Positions 26,763 through 35,943 of a stretch of 64,000 nt of DNA are shown piece by piece. The notes under the pieces were generated by a model that worked only from the letters and a program-made list of their open reading frames with translations, was not told the DNA's origin and made no database searches. Made by a program: the position numbers and the translations under genes. Position 1 is the stretch's first letter, and each line of letters starts with the position of its first letter. This DNA comes from Allolucifera butyrica (GTDB taxonomy: Bacteria; Bacillota; Negativicutes; Sporomusales; UPPP01): the NCBI RefSeq assembly GCF_900476375.1, contig NZ_UPPP01000072.1, forward strand, positions 62,001-126,000, given 5' to 3'.

Positions 26763-27854
26763 ATGAAACTGGAAAGCATCGAAGAATATCTTCAGGCTTT
26801 GAATCCGGATGAGATTTTTTATCGCCAATACTATCTGGCGAAGAGGCATGAGAAGGAATACGCCACTTACATCCAGAGTCTAAATCCCGAATTCATCCGG
26901 CAAAACAACCTCATTGTCCCGGAAATTGCATACTCCTTCCAGCCGGAACAATTCGGGGATGAATCTTTTTTCTGCATAGATAGTCCCCAATGCATTTTTT
27001 TAAAAAAACATGACCGCTACACACCGGAATTTCTGCACAGTCATATCTTTTTTGAGGTTATTTATGTACTGAAGGGAACATGCAGGCAATCCATCCAAGG
27101 ACAACAGGTCTTCATGGAAACGGGCGATGTTTGTCTGCTGTCCCCGGGAGTAAAACATACGATCGCTTGTTTCGATGACGACAGCCTCATCATAAATATC
27201 CTCATCCGGCGCAGCACCTTTAAAGAAGTTTTTTTCAGTTTTCTGCGCAACGACAATATTCTTTCTTCATTTTTCCTCACTAGTCTTTATACAAAACATA
27301 TTTGCGAATACATTGTTTTCCACACAGGTTATGATTTAGAGATAAAGCGAAATCTTTTAGAGATGTACATTGAACAGTTGGAGAATAAGAGATATTCCGA
27401 ACGTATCCTGAACAATATGTTGATGATTTATTTTGCGAAAATTCTCCGGGGATATGAACATAACATCATTTTGCCGGCGGCGGTAAATAAGGAGAATATC
27501 CGGGGACTTGCGTTCATTTATTATATGAAACAGCATTATAAGGATATCACGCTGGAAGATATGGCAAGGGAATTTCACTTTACGGCACCGTATACCTCGG
27601 CATATATTAAAAAAGTTACGGGTTATACCTACACGCAGATTCTGCAAAAGCTGCGCCTAGAGCATGCAGAGTCGCTGTTAAAGAACACAAATGTTTCTAT
27701 CAGCCGGATCAGCGAAGAAATCGGTTATCTGAATCCGGAGCATTTTATCCGTCTCTTCAAACGAAGCTATGGCATATCTCCAAATTGTTTCCGGCAAAAG
27801 TGGGGGAACTGTCAAGAGGACCTTTTGTCCGCCGTATCCTTGACACCGAAGTAA
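26763..27854 (+). CDS. AraC-family regulator with cupin sensor domain
   Basis: About 363 residues. The ATG at 26763 is chosen because the upstream GTG (26754) lies within the GAGGTGG ribosome binding site. An N-terminal AraC-type cupin (FLHSHIFFEVIYVLKG, GDVCLLSPGVKHTI) is followed by two C-terminal helix-turn-helix units (ITLEDMAREFHFTAPYTSAY; ISRISEEIGYLNPEHFIRLF) with the family end signature SYGISPNCFRQK. Divergent from the MFS/rhamnosidase operon, it is probably the activator of that operon in response to rhamnose or a rhamnoside. It ends at a bidirectional terminator. Confidence 0.92.
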   Translation: MKLESIEEYLQALNPDEIFYRQYYLAKRHEKEYATYIQSLNPEFIRQNNLIVPEIAYSFQPEQFGDESFFCIDSPQCIFLKKHDRYTPEFLHSHIFFEVIYVLKGTCRQSIQGQQVFMETGDVCLLSPGVKHTIACFDDDSLIINILIRRSTFKEVFFSFLRNDNILSSFFLTSLYTKHICEYIVFHTGYDLEIKRNLLEMYIEQLENKRYSERILNNMLMIYFAKILRGYEHNIILPAAVNKENIRGLAFIYYMKQHYKDITLEDMAREFHFTAPYTSAYIKKVTGYTYTQILQKLRLEHAESLLKNTNVSISRISEEIGYLNPEHFIRLFKRSYGISPNCFRQKWGNCQEDLLSAVSLTPK

Positions 27855-27906
27855 AAAATACCCTATAAAATGGACTCTCGCATCGTCCATTCTATAGGGT
27901 ATTTTT
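27855..27906. terminator. Bidirectional terminator
   Basis: Arms AAAAATACCCTATA and TCTATAGGGTATTTTT with an inner AATGGAC/GTCCATT stem, between the convergent AraC gene and the dga operon end. Confidence 0.85.
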
Positions 27907-27944
27907 ATCAGCCTTATCCAATATAGTGTTACCGTCTCATATAT

Positions 27945-28661
27945 TTACAGTAGCAATGCATTGGTCAATGCAGCGACAGCCTCAGCATTGGTAACCCTTG
28001 TCTCTTTGTCAACAAAAGCAGTGTAAATATGAGGAATTACAAATTGTACACCATTTTCCAAGCAAGTCTTCACAACAGGAAACACGGATTTAGCGTCTAT
28101 ACCACCAGTTGGCTCAAAAATGGTAATGCCATACTTCACAGCCGCCTTAACCATAGCTGCCACCTCATCAAGACGTTTGCACCCTTCAATCGGATAGAAC
28201 TTAACTGATTTTACACCGATTTCCTGCATCAAAGCCGCCGCAGCCTCACAAGAAATTACATCTTTATACTCTTTGCTAAGAGGCCCGGTCAAAATACTTA
28301 CTTTCCCCGGACTACCGGCAGGTGCAACCAGCGCATTAACTAGTGTACGGCTGCTGCCTGCGCGTTCCAAAGCCCCCAGTGTATATCCTGCCGCGGGAAA
28401 TATCTGGTTAACGTGTACCGGCTTTGTTTTTACCGCAACGTCAATCACTCTACGCCACTCTTTCGGGTCACCGGCGCCTAAGCCTACGGATACCGGAATC
28501 CCGGCCTCTTGGTAACTATTTACTTGCGTCACTGCCGCCTCAACGTCGGCAAAATTTTTTACCATAATCCCAATATATACATTCCCTTTAGTGGCTTCCG
28601 TAATTTGTTTCGCATTTTCCAAATCTTTGGCTAACACATTTAAACAGATAGGATTAGACAT
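27945..28661 (-). CDS. dgaF: 2-dehydro-3-deoxy-6-phosphogluconate aldolase, DgaF type
   Basis: 238 residues of the KDGP aldolase family (DgaF). It splits KDPG into pyruvate and glyceraldehyde 3-phosphate, the last step of D-glucosaminate breakdown. Characteristic stretches are VNQIFPAAGYTLGALE, GVKSVKFYPIEGCKRLDE (active-site Lys region) and GITIFEPTGGIDA. It starts one base after the dgaE stop and is the last gene of the dgaABCDEF operon. The gene order equals that described for Salmonella dga. No separate promoter is visible. Confidence 0.92.
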   Translation of the reverse strand: MSNPICLNVLAKDLENAKQITEATKGNVYIGIMVKNFADVEAAVTQVNSYQEAGIPVSVGLGAGDPKEWRRVIDVAVKTKPVHVNQIFPAAGYTLGALERAGSSRTLVNALVAPAGSPGKVSILTGPLSKEYKDVISCEAAAALMQEIGVKSVKFYPIEGCKRLDEVAAMVKAAVKYGITIFEPTGGIDAKSVFPVVKTCLENGVQFVIPHIYTAFVDKETRVTNAEAVAALTNALLL

Positions 28662-28662
28662 C

Positions 28663-29766
28663 TTATTTCTCCTTTATGATTTCTTTAATGCGCATGGCAA
28701 TTACTTCCTCCTGCCGTTTTAGGAGCGGACGCGGGTCTATGCTGATAATTCCTAAATTAGCATAGTAGTTACGGGTATAGATAGCCGGATTTCCCTCTTC
28801 CAGTTCTTTAATAATTTGGTAGGCATCTTTGCTGGTTATTTCAGGATTTATGGTCAAATTGGCACGGTAAATTGCCCGGCCAGCCTCATCCTGAACAATT
28901 TCTCCCTTGATTCCGGAAGTCTTGTCAAACTGATTGATTAGCCAGGTCATACGCTCAATCTGCAATTTAGAATCATCCACTTGGCATTCATATAGTTTCA
29001 GCGCAGTCAAAAGGCCGATTATCCCTTCCTTCCCCACTTTCATTGCCCGGCCAATCCCCTTATACTGCTTACGGCAGGCCTTCATAAAATTAGCCCGGCC
29101 GCAGATAAAGCCGGAAGTGGGGCCTCCCAGAGCCTTACCTCCACTGTAGATAACAATATCCGCACCGGCCGCCGCATATTTTTTCAAATCGCCTTCAGCA
29201 GCGGCATCGATAATAAAAGGCAAGTTATATTTCTTGGCAATGGCCGCCATTGTTTCAATGGATTGCATGCCCTTTTGCACTGCATGATGGGATTTAACAT
29301 AAAATAGGGCAGCTGTTTTTTCAGTAATCGCCTCTTTAATATGGCACGCTTCCACATGATTCGCCTGGCCGGCTTCGATAACCCTGCCGCCGCCTAAAGT
29401 AATCATTTGTGCAACCGGGGCGCCAAAATTTACGACGTGTCCTTTTTGCAAAATAATTTCGTTTTTTAATCCGTCACTATTGGGCAATCTTTCGATTTTG
29501 CTCAAATCTGTACCCGCTATAACAGCTGCCACCGCAATTGCTATCCCGGGAGCTGCCCCGGCAGTAGGGCAGCCATCCTCAGTCCCGGTGGCAATGGCAA
29601 TTTTTTGACCCGCGGCTACCATCAATTCTTCCATGACTACATAATCCATAGCCGCCGCCCCCAAGGCCTCGGCGATTTCAGGCTGAACCGCACTGGCGCC
29701 CAGGATAGTCATTTTTCCACTGCCATTAATCACTTTCCGGACACCAAATTTCTGATAAATACTCAT
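28663..29766 (-). CDS. dgaE: D-glucosaminate-6-phosphate ammonia-lyase (DgaE)
   Basis: About 367 residues. The ATG at 29766 has GGAGG seven bases upstream, and the frame extends further up only into non-homologous sequence. It is a SelA-like fold-type I PLP enzyme with the Schiff-base Lys in IVIYSGGKALGGPTSG; upstream AAAMDYVVMEELMVAAG is typical of the family. It converts D-glucosaminate 6-phosphate to KDPG and ammonia, the step between PTS uptake and the aldolase. It follows dgaD after a 175-base gap that holds no gene, and could carry an extra promoter or processing site. Confidence 0.92.
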   Translation of the reverse strand: MSIYQKFGVRKVINGSGKMTILGASAVQPEIAEALGAAAMDYVVMEELMVAAGQKIAIATGTEDGCPTAGAAPGIAIAVAAVIAGTDLSKIERLPNSDGLKNEIILQKGHVVNFGAPVAQMITLGGGRVIEAGQANHVEACHIKEAITEKTAALFYVKSHHAVQKGMQSIETMAAIAKKYNLPFIIDAAAEGDLKKYAAAGADIVIYSGGKALGGPTSGFICGRANFMKACRKQYKGIGRAMKVGKEGIIGLLTALKLYECQVDDSKLQIERMTWLINQFDKTSGIKGEIVQDEAGRAIYRANLTINPEITSKDAYQIIKELEEGNPAIYTRNYYANLGIISIDPRPLLKRQEEVIAMRIKEIIKEK

Positions 29767-29941
29767 TCCATTCCCTCCACAACATCCGCAAATCTGGCCG
29801 ACACCGAACAAGTATAGCCAGCAGATAACGCTAAGCCTTTTGCGGCCGCGAAATCCACTGGCTGCACTTATTTAGTTAAGATAGCTGATGAACTCCAGAT
29901 TATAAAACCAGGATGTTACTATAATTTCAGCACCCCATTCG

Positions 29942-30766
29942 CTATAAAAGCCCCGTCACGGAACAAATCACACTAATCGCAATAATCGTTGTTAAAATGA
30001 TATTGTAGCGGGGTCCCTTTTTCTTCAGGTATATGTAGATGCCAAAAACAGCTACAATTGGCAATAATCCTGGAACAACAGAATCTAATATTTCTTGCAA
30101 AGGCAGTGGCTGCCCCTCTAGGATACCTAATTTAAACGGCGTTACTATTTTTACATAGCTTGCCGACAAGGCTCCCATCATAAATAACCCTAAAACACTG
30201 GCTCCATTGATTAGCTCCTTGATTCTGCCGTCCTGCAAAAATCCTATAATGGATTCTTTACCTAATGAATATCCTCTATGGCACAGGATATAGCTTACTA
30301 CTAAAGTAATTCCCGTATAGGCGACGAGTGGCAAAATCCCCCCCATAGGGTTTCCATTCATAGCCAGAGGCAGAAACAATGCAATAAGCAAGGGCATGAC
30401 TGCGCCCCAGATAATCGCATCACCGATACCCGCAATCGGTCCCATAAGACCGGTTTTTATTCCTGTAATAGCCACTTCAGGCAGATTGTCTTCCTTGGCC
30501 TTTTCTTCCTCCATGGCAATTGTTATACCATGAATAATGGTACCGGCAACCCCTTCGGTGTTAAAGAAATTCAAATGGCGGGTTAAAGCTTCACTAAGCG
30601 CGTCCTTTGTCGTATATAATTTTTTAAGTACGGGAATCATACTGGCGCAAAATATTAAACTTTGCAGCCGTTCATAGGAATTTGACAATTCAGCGCCCAT
30701 ATAATAGGTTAGCCATACTTTTGTAATATCACTTTTCGTAATCTTTGAAGCGTTATCAATCACCAT
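29942..30766 (-). CDS. dgaD: Mannose-family PTS IID component (DgaD)
   Basis: 274 residues, ATG overlapping the dgaC stop as TAATG. Family features are the N-terminal helices with GAELSNSYERLQSLIF, GVAGTIIHGITIAMEEEKA, and GLMGPIAGIGDAIIWG in the membrane part, with hydrophobic C-terminal helices. With IIC it forms the membrane channel of the sugar PTS. By operon context the substrate is D-glucosaminate. Confidence 0.93.
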   Translation of the reverse strand: MVIDNASKITKSDITKVWLTYYMGAELSNSYERLQSLIFCASMIPVLKKLYTTKDALSEALTRHLNFFNTEGVAGTIIHGITIAMEEEKAKEDNLPEVAITGIKTGLMGPIAGIGDAIIWGAVMPLLIALFLPLAMNGNPMGGILPLVAYTGITLVVSYILCHRGYSLGKESIIGFLQDGRIKELINGASVLGLFMMGALSASYVKIVTPFKLGILEGQPLPLQEILDSVVPGLLPIVAVFGIYIYLKKKGPRYNIILTTIIAISVICSVTGLL

Positions 30767-31521
30767 TATGCTTTTGCACCTCCATCTTTTGAGGAATTAT
30801 CTCTATACAATAAAGCGATACAAGTGCCAAAAACCGCTGCCGCCATTACACTGATATTAAGGAATTTTACCGCGAAGAAACCTAGAATGAAGAAAGGGAT
30901 TAAATGCTTTTTACCAATTACCAGAATCGTAATGGCAAAGCCCAATGCCGGTAAAAATCCGCCCATGATTTCGAAGGAATGAGTAAGCCATTTGGGCATC
31001 AGCGCTAAAAAACTATTTACAACCGAGTCGCCATAATACGTCGTCGCAAATACGATAGGAAACCGAATGACAAAACCGGCTAAGGCCGGATAAAGAAAAG
31101 CGCAGCGATAAATTCCGCCCGTGTTACCGTTTTCTGCATATCGATCGGCCATATGTACCCAGGCGGCATTTATGGTACGTCTGAGTTGATCAACAAATAC
31201 GCCGATTACGCCAAAAGGCACCGCCAGGGCAATGGCTAAACTTGGCTCCATTCCTGTTTTTACCGCAATGGGGATAGCGATACAAGAGGCTAGCGCAGGA
31301 TCGGACGGCACATTGCCGCCAGGGGTCGAAGTAACACCCAGATAAACCAGCTGTATGCCCGCTCCTATAATCATGGCTTTGCTCATATCGCCTAATAACA
31401 AGCCTACTACGATTGCAACACATACAGGCTGCAACAGCATACCGGAGAAGGTATACCCAAAACGCAATCTGGCAAACCAATAATAGAGTCCCATACAAAT
31501 GGCAACTGTCAATGAATCCAT
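30766..31521 (-). CDS. dgaC: Mannose-family PTS IIC component (DgaC)
   Basis: 251 residues, highly hydrophobic with several membrane helices. The family signatures are GLLLGDMSKAMIIGAGIQLVY and TSTPGGNVPSDPALASCIAI. It forms the sugar-translocating membrane complex with IID. Gene order IIA-IIB-IIC-IID with close spacing. Substrate D-glucosaminate is inferred from the downstream dgaE and dgaF. Confidence 0.93.
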   Translation of the reverse strand: MDSLTVAICMGLYYWFARLRFGYTFSGMLLQPVCVAIVVGLLLGDMSKAMIIGAGIQLVYLGVTSTPGGNVPSDPALASCIAIPIAVKTGMEPSLAIALAVPFGVIGVFVDQLRRTINAAWVHMADRYAENGNTGGIYRCAFLYPALAGFVIRFPIVFATTYYGDSVVNSFLALMPKWLTHSFEIMGGFLPALGFAITILVIGKKHLIPFFILGFFAVKFLNISVMAAAVFGTCIALLYRDNSSKDGGAKA

Positions 31522-31540
31522 TTTTACCCCTTCTTTCTTC

Positions 31541-32026
31541 TTAATATTTCTTGAGAATTTGGCCTAAAGTCTGCGGCGTATCCTCCGGTATTGTCTGAAA
31601 GTATATTTCCACTCCTTTCGCTGCCAGTTCTTTTAATATTTCCACATCGGCAGCATCTAAAGTGATATTCTGAAATACCACTTTCCGTTTAGGTCCTCCT
31701 CCCAGTCCGCCTATTTGAACTTTCTTTATTTCAAAACCCTTGTTCCAAGCTGCTAAAAGTGATTTTAAATCGCCAAAAAGAATCAGCACATTTCCTTTGC
31801 CAAACTGGCTATTTTTCCAATGCTCGCAAGCTTCCTCTATACCATAACAATCAATCTCTACCCCAGGCGGCGCCGCCATCATATAAATATTTTTCATAAA
31901 AGGATCCTGTATGAGCATGTCACTTGCGACAATAATGCGATTTGCATCTGACTGCCCTAACCATTTTGTTAAAACTTGCCCGTGAATTAATCGGCTATCC
32001 ACTCTACATAAAGCAATCGTTGCCAT
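31541..32026 (-). CDS. dgaB: Mannose-family PTS IIB component (DgaB)
   Basis: 161 residues. The phosphorylated histidine lies in the typical N-terminal SRLIHGQVLTKW. The body (NRIIVASDMLIQDPFMKNIY) and C-terminal PEDTPQTLGQIL fit IIB of the mannose/sorbose family. Cytoplasmic; it passes phosphate from IIA to the incoming sugar. It lies 15 bases after dgaA. Confidence 0.93.
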   Translation of the reverse strand: MATIALCRVDSRLIHGQVLTKWLGQSDANRIIVASDMLIQDPFMKNIYMMAAPPGVEIDCYGIEEACEHWKNSQFGKGNVLILFGDLKSLLAAWNKGFEIKKVQIGGLGGGPKRKVVFQNITLDAADVEILKELAAKGVEIYFQTIPEDTPQTLGQILKKY

Positions 32027-32041
32027 ATTTCTCCTCCTTCT

Positions 32042-32470
32042 TTAACGAATAGCGCTCTTTTCAAAACTTGCCCGGATTTCACCAACCACATCCTTACACC
32101 CCTGTTGACTCACTGTAACAATTTGCCGTAACGTTTGTGGATCATCCAAACTATCAATTGAGCTCATCGCTTCCAATAACATAGGAGCATTTAAGCCGGA
32201 TAAAATATGAATATTATATTTCTGGCTTAACTTCGCGGAAACATTAGAAGTTGTACCGCCGAACAAATCAGTAATAATCAGTGAGTGATCCGCCATTTGC
32301 GCCACCTTGTCCGCCACTTTTTCGAAATATTCCTCGAAAGTATAATGAGGCATTAAAGGAATCTCCGATACTCTAGCCGTACTTCCCCATATCATCTTTA
32401 GACTGTCAATTAGTTTCTCACCCCATCCGCCATGGGTAAGTAACAAAATTTCTGCTTTTGGGCTTCCCAT
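32042..32470 (-). CDS. dgaA: Mannose-family PTS IIA component (DgaA)
   Basis: About 142 residues. The ATG at 32470 has GGAGG six bases upstream; the in-frame extension to 32491 would start at the predicted transcription start and is rejected. The phosphorylated His lies in LLTHGGWGEKL, and ITDLFGGTTSNVSAKL is the usual IIA-Man loop. First gene of the dga operon, directly downstream of a sigma-54 promoter and divided from dgaR by a terminator. Confidence 0.93.
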   Translation of the reverse strand: MGSPKAEILLLTHGGWGEKLIDSLKMIWGSTARVSEIPLMPHYTFEEYFEKVADKVAQMADHSLIITDLFGGTTSNVSAKLSQKYNIHILSGLNAPMLLEAMSSIDSLDDPQTLRQIVTVSQQGCKDVVGEIRASFEKSAIR

Positions 32471-32502
32471 AAAACACCTCCCTTCTGTCAACTAACAATA
32501 AT

Positions 32503-32519
32503 CGCAAATATCATGCCAA
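32503..32519 (-). promoter_or_regulatory. Sigma-54 promoter of the dga operon
   Basis: On the minus strand TTGGCATGATATTTGCG matches the -24/-12 consensus YTGGCACGRNNNTTGCW at every fixed position except the C after TGGCA and the final W. The predicted start is about 20 bases before the dgaA ATG. DgaR, a sigma-54 activator, is encoded immediately upstream. Confidence 0.9.
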
Positions 32520-32528
32520 CTTGTGTCA

Positions 32529-32551
32529 TAAAAAAAACACCCGAAGGTGTT
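32529..32551 (-). terminator. dgaR terminator overlapping its stop codon
   Basis: On the minus strand AACACC-TTCG-GGTGTT followed by seven T. The dgaR stop codon (32550-32552) is part of the stem. It insulates the dga promoter ten bases further on. Confidence 0.85.
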
Positions 32552-35408
32552 ATTGCTGTAAAATCTCATATATACAGTTTAATTCCCCTTTAGATAGCTC
32601 GATTCCATAATTATTTTCGATTGTCGCAAATGACAGTTTTATGACAGATAGTATTTCATTATAATTTTGATGCTGTATTTTTGCTTTATATTCTAATGGT
32701 TTTTTATTTATGATAATCCGTTCGACCATGCAGCAGCAATGTATTAAAAAACGTAACCGCACTTGTTTCGAAACCCGCAGTTTTAGTTTATTACATAATA
32801 TCGACAATACTTCCTCCATTTCGGTTAGTATCTTTTCGGGGTTTAGAATTGTGAGATAATCAATCAAACTTTGCAAGGTAATGGAACCTACAAAATTCCT
32901 TGTAATATCCTCCAGTCGATTATCAGCATTATCCAGTTGATTTCGAATACCAATTATATCAACAAGCAAATCAATCCCATCCTTAGAGAATAGTTCCTCT
33001 AACGAAATAAACGGGATGTCCAGTAAATTAATATTAAAAGTTCCTATTACGCCAATAATTTCCTCATCTTCTTTAACTTGACCCAACAATTTTTCTTGCG
33101 TATTAATCAGATGGTATTCCTTCGCTTCAATCCGAAAGTCCTGCGGCAGCAAATCCTTAAACGTATTTTCAACCAATGTCTTAATTTTTTGGGCCGTTCC
33201 TATTCCCGTAACGCAGGAAGTAATTAACACCTTGGATTTTTTTTCGGTTAACTTCACCGTTTGCACCAACAAAGTATACTGCTTTGATAACTGTTCAAAG
33301 TAAAGCAGCATGTCTTTAAGAGGTTTAGGATTATAGAGTAAAGTTTTCGTAATCTCTAACAGAATTTCTGTTGTGATATTTTTAACCACCAAAGTTTCAA
33401 TTCCGAATTGACGTTTTACAATTTCTCCGAAGGTAGTCAACGACCCCATATCAACTAAAATAATTAGCTCTTTGTAGCTTTTTTGCCGGACTAATTGTAA
33501 TAATTCCTCTAATGTATCACTAATTGATTGCTCAATGGGCATATCAATTGCTTCTACCATATCTGTCTTGAATAATGCATTGGCAAAATCAGCCATACTT
33601 GTAGCTGTCATTTTACCATGAGCGATAATTACTATACCGCAACTAAGATCTTTTGCCTCACCCAAATTACTGTCATACAAAGCATTCAAAAATAAAGTCA
33701 TAAAAATAAGTTCACTTTTGGGGCATGGAATATTTAAAAATTTAGACATATAATCACATATTTGCTGCGCTTTTTCATACTCTTTTTTATAATGCTCTAT
33801 GATAAAAGGAGCATTATATATGGGCGGATTAATTCCTTTTTTCATATAGGTTACAAATGTATATATATGAAGATAGAAATTATTTCTTGTACTTTCATCT
33901 AAGATTTTACCTGTTATTTCTTCCAGTTTTTTTATAAGTTTATCAATTTTTCCTGTCATTGGCACTTCTAGATTCCGGCGGCTACAATGATTCACACTGC
34001 AACTCATCGACTTATTATAAAAAGTATACTGAAACAAAGTCGAAATTTTATTTTCCAATAGAGCCCGGCTTTCTGCATAAGAAAATCGATTCTTAAGAGC
34101 ATCATATTCCTTTATTAGCAAGGAGTAAAAATTCATCTCATCCGCTTCATTATCCTTGCTATTATATTCCTGTAATAAAAATCCTTCACTTTCCGGCGTA
34201 ATAATAATAGTATCGTTCTTGTTGAATATTGATTCCAATATTGTTTTTATCTTTACCTCATTCATGTGAATATTTTCTGTCACAAATGTGTCGTCCAAAA
34301 TAATATTCTTATATCCTTTTGTCATAACATTCAAAAATGCTTGCGCACACTTATACTGAATTTCACTTTTTAATGCACCTATATTGCCCTCAAAATTATG
34401 AGTCATAAGATAGTATGCAAAAGCATATGATAATTTTATACCCAATTTTGTTTTAGCACTTTCCTGCTGTAAAAAGAATATTATTATCTCCAATCTTTCC
34501 TGCAAAGTTCTATCTTTTAACGAAGGGATGCTGATAGCCACCTGGATCCTTCTAAGAAATGTTTTTAGTAATGTCGAATTAATATCACACGTAGTTGCAC
34601 CAATTAATCTTACAGTGGCTTGTTCCTCTATACCCGAACCCAACTTACGAAAAGTCCCCTTGTCCAATAGAGAAAAAAGTTTTTCTTGTCCTTCCGCGGG
34701 GAGCCTATGGATTTCATCCAGAAAGAGAAAGCCTCCGTCCGCTTTTTTTATCATACCCACTTTATCCTGAGCAGCTCCGGTAAAAGCCCCTTTAATGTAT
34801 CCAAACAGCTGCCCCGTAAGCAATTCAACATTATTGTAATATTCAGAGCAATTAAAATAGACAAATGGAATGGGACCTTCTTGCTTCCGGTGTAGTTCAT
34901 AAAACTTATGCATCAACTCGGCAAAAAAGGTCTTACCCACTCCCGATTCACCACTTAGCAGTACATGTAACCCGCTGGGAGGATATAACACGGCTGATTT
35001 CGCCTTGTTTATAGCATCTTTAAGACTGTTATCATGACCAATCAACATTTGAAATGGATCTTGAAAAATACCATCCTGCTCCGGCGGAGAATGCTTTTCC
35101 CAATAATAGTATTGTTTTAATTCTTCAAAACTTTTGATTTCCCAATGTTCTTTATCTATAGAGATATCCAGCAAAGTCTCAAGTTGATTCTTATCAACAA
35201 AAAGAACCGGTCTGCTTTTAATTTTGACTAATTTACCTTCTTTATGAAGCAAGTTTAATTCCTGACTTACCGTATTCCTTGCTATGCTCAGATTAGCACT
35301 AACTGTTTCGGCAGAATATCCAATTTCTGCATCATTATAGAGTGAATCTTTATCAATTAACTTTGATAAATTTTTAATTTCTCCATATATGCGTTCTTTT
35401 CTTTTCAT
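32550..35408 (-). CDS. dgaR: LevR-like sigma-54 activator of the dga operon (DgaR)
   Basis: About 952 residues. The ATG at 35408 has GGAGG upstream; the 13-residue extension to 35447 has none. Domain order is that of LevR. First an N-terminal winged helix-turn-helix (SAETVSANLSIARNTVSQEL). Then comes the AAA+ domain with Walker A GESGVGKTFF near 152 and the sigma-54-contacting loop GAFTGA. A PRD, an EIIA-Man-like domain (GIVIIAHGKMTATS), an EIIB-like domain (VLITSCVTGIGTAQKI) and a C-terminal PRD complete the protein. Phosphorylation by HPr and by the PTS presumably sets its activity. It lies just upstream of the promoter it should activate. Confidence 0.93.
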   Translation of the reverse strand: MKRKERIYGEIKNLSKLIDKDSLYNDAEIGYSAETVSANLSIARNTVSQELNLLHKEGKLVKIKSRPVLFVDKNQLETLLDISIDKEHWEIKSFEELKQYYYWEKHSPPEQDGIFQDPFQMLIGHDNSLKDAINKAKSAVLYPPSGLHVLLSGESGVGKTFFAELMHKFYELHRKQEGPIPFVYFNCSEYYNNVELLTGQLFGYIKGAFTGAAQDKVGMIKKADGGFLFLDEIHRLPAEGQEKLFSLLDKGTFRKLGSGIEEQATVRLIGATTCDINSTLLKTFLRRIQVAISIPSLKDRTLQERLEIIIFFLQQESAKTKLGIKLSYAFAYYLMTHNFEGNIGALKSEIQYKCAQAFLNVMTKGYKNIILDDTFVTENIHMNEVKIKTILESIFNKNDTIIITPESEGFLLQEYNSKDNEADEMNFYSLLIKEYDALKNRFSYAESRALLENKISTLFQYTFYNKSMSCSVNHCSRRNLEVPMTGKIDKLIKKLEEITGKILDESTRNNFYLHIYTFVTYMKKGINPPIYNAPFIIEHYKKEYEKAQQICDYMSKFLNIPCPKSELIFMTLFLNALYDSNLGEAKDLSCGIVIIAHGKMTATSMADFANALFKTDMVEAIDMPIEQSISDTLEELLQLVRQKSYKELIILVDMGSLTTFGEIVKRQFGIETLVVKNITTEILLEITKTLLYNPKPLKDMLLYFEQLSKQYTLLVQTVKLTEKKSKVLITSCVTGIGTAQKIKTLVENTFKDLLPQDFRIEAKEYHLINTQEKLLGQVKEDEEIIGVIGTFNINLLDIPFISLEELFSKDGIDLLVDIIGIRNQLDNADNRLEDITRNFVGSITLQSLIDYLTILNPEKILTEMEEVLSILCNKLKLRVSKQVRLRFLIHCCCMVERIIINKKPLEYKAKIQHQNYNEILSVIKLSFATIENNYGIELSKGELNCIYEILQQ

Positions 35409-35589
35409 ACTTTCCTCCACAGCTATTATAAATAATCCGGCAAACAATAAACTCCCAACATTTCCGCTTCATTAAAACGAGTTCAACTAGGCTTCCACTC
35501 TATACCTACAGCTCTTGCTTGTTTCATTTTTCTTATTATACCTATACCCTCTCCCAAAAAGCAAGGGAACCTATTAATAAACAAAAAAG
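35409..35589. other. Intergenic, upstream of dgaR
   Basis: AT-rich DNA that must hold the dgaR promoter. No other feature recognised; a degraded kinase fragment begins at its right end. Confidence 0.4.
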
Positions 35590-35756
35590 GCAATGGGAGT
35601 ATTGTTATTCGGATTAATCGGCGGGGAATATGATCGTTCATTTAAAAAATGGAAAGGTTCAAAAGAACTGTATGAAATTACCAAAAAGCAACTTTACCGG
35701 AAAGAGAAATGCGATTTCAATCAATAAAAGAGTTTTACAAAGAATGAGATAAGGCA
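35590..35756 (+). pseudogene. Degraded 3' fragment of the kinase-like gene
   Basis: This 167-base stretch matches 19109-19276, within the last third of the kinase-like gene, at very high identity (same order, same strand). Single-base indels and a TAA (TCAATAAAAG against TCAATCAAAG) break the frame. There is no start, promoter or upstream part. It is a dead fragment of a paralogue or partial duplicate 16 kb from the intact gene. The overlapping 68-codon minus frame is rejected. Confidence 0.95.
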
Positions 35757-35864
35757 AAATATTAAGCAGACCTGCAGCCGAAGCCACCGGAAACAAAGAC
35801 AGCAACCATTTTCCTTTCAGCGGGTTATTTAGGTGCGGCAGTGGTACAAAGCTAAGCCCATTCA

Positions 35865-35894
35865 AGAAAAATCCCCCGGCTAGGCCGGAGGATT
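35865..35894 (-). terminator. Terminator of the beta-barrel protein gene
   Basis: On the minus strand AATCCTCCGGC / GCCGGGGGATT followed by TTTCTTG, 50 bases after the gene's stop. Confidence 0.75.
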
Positions 35895-35943
35895 ATTTGG
35901 CAACCAGTATAGCCACCTATGTTTCTATCTCAAGAGTAACTCT

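Noticed and set aside
35659..35865. Minus-strand frame of 68 codons
   Set aside because: Lies across the decayed kinase fragment and has no ribosome binding site.
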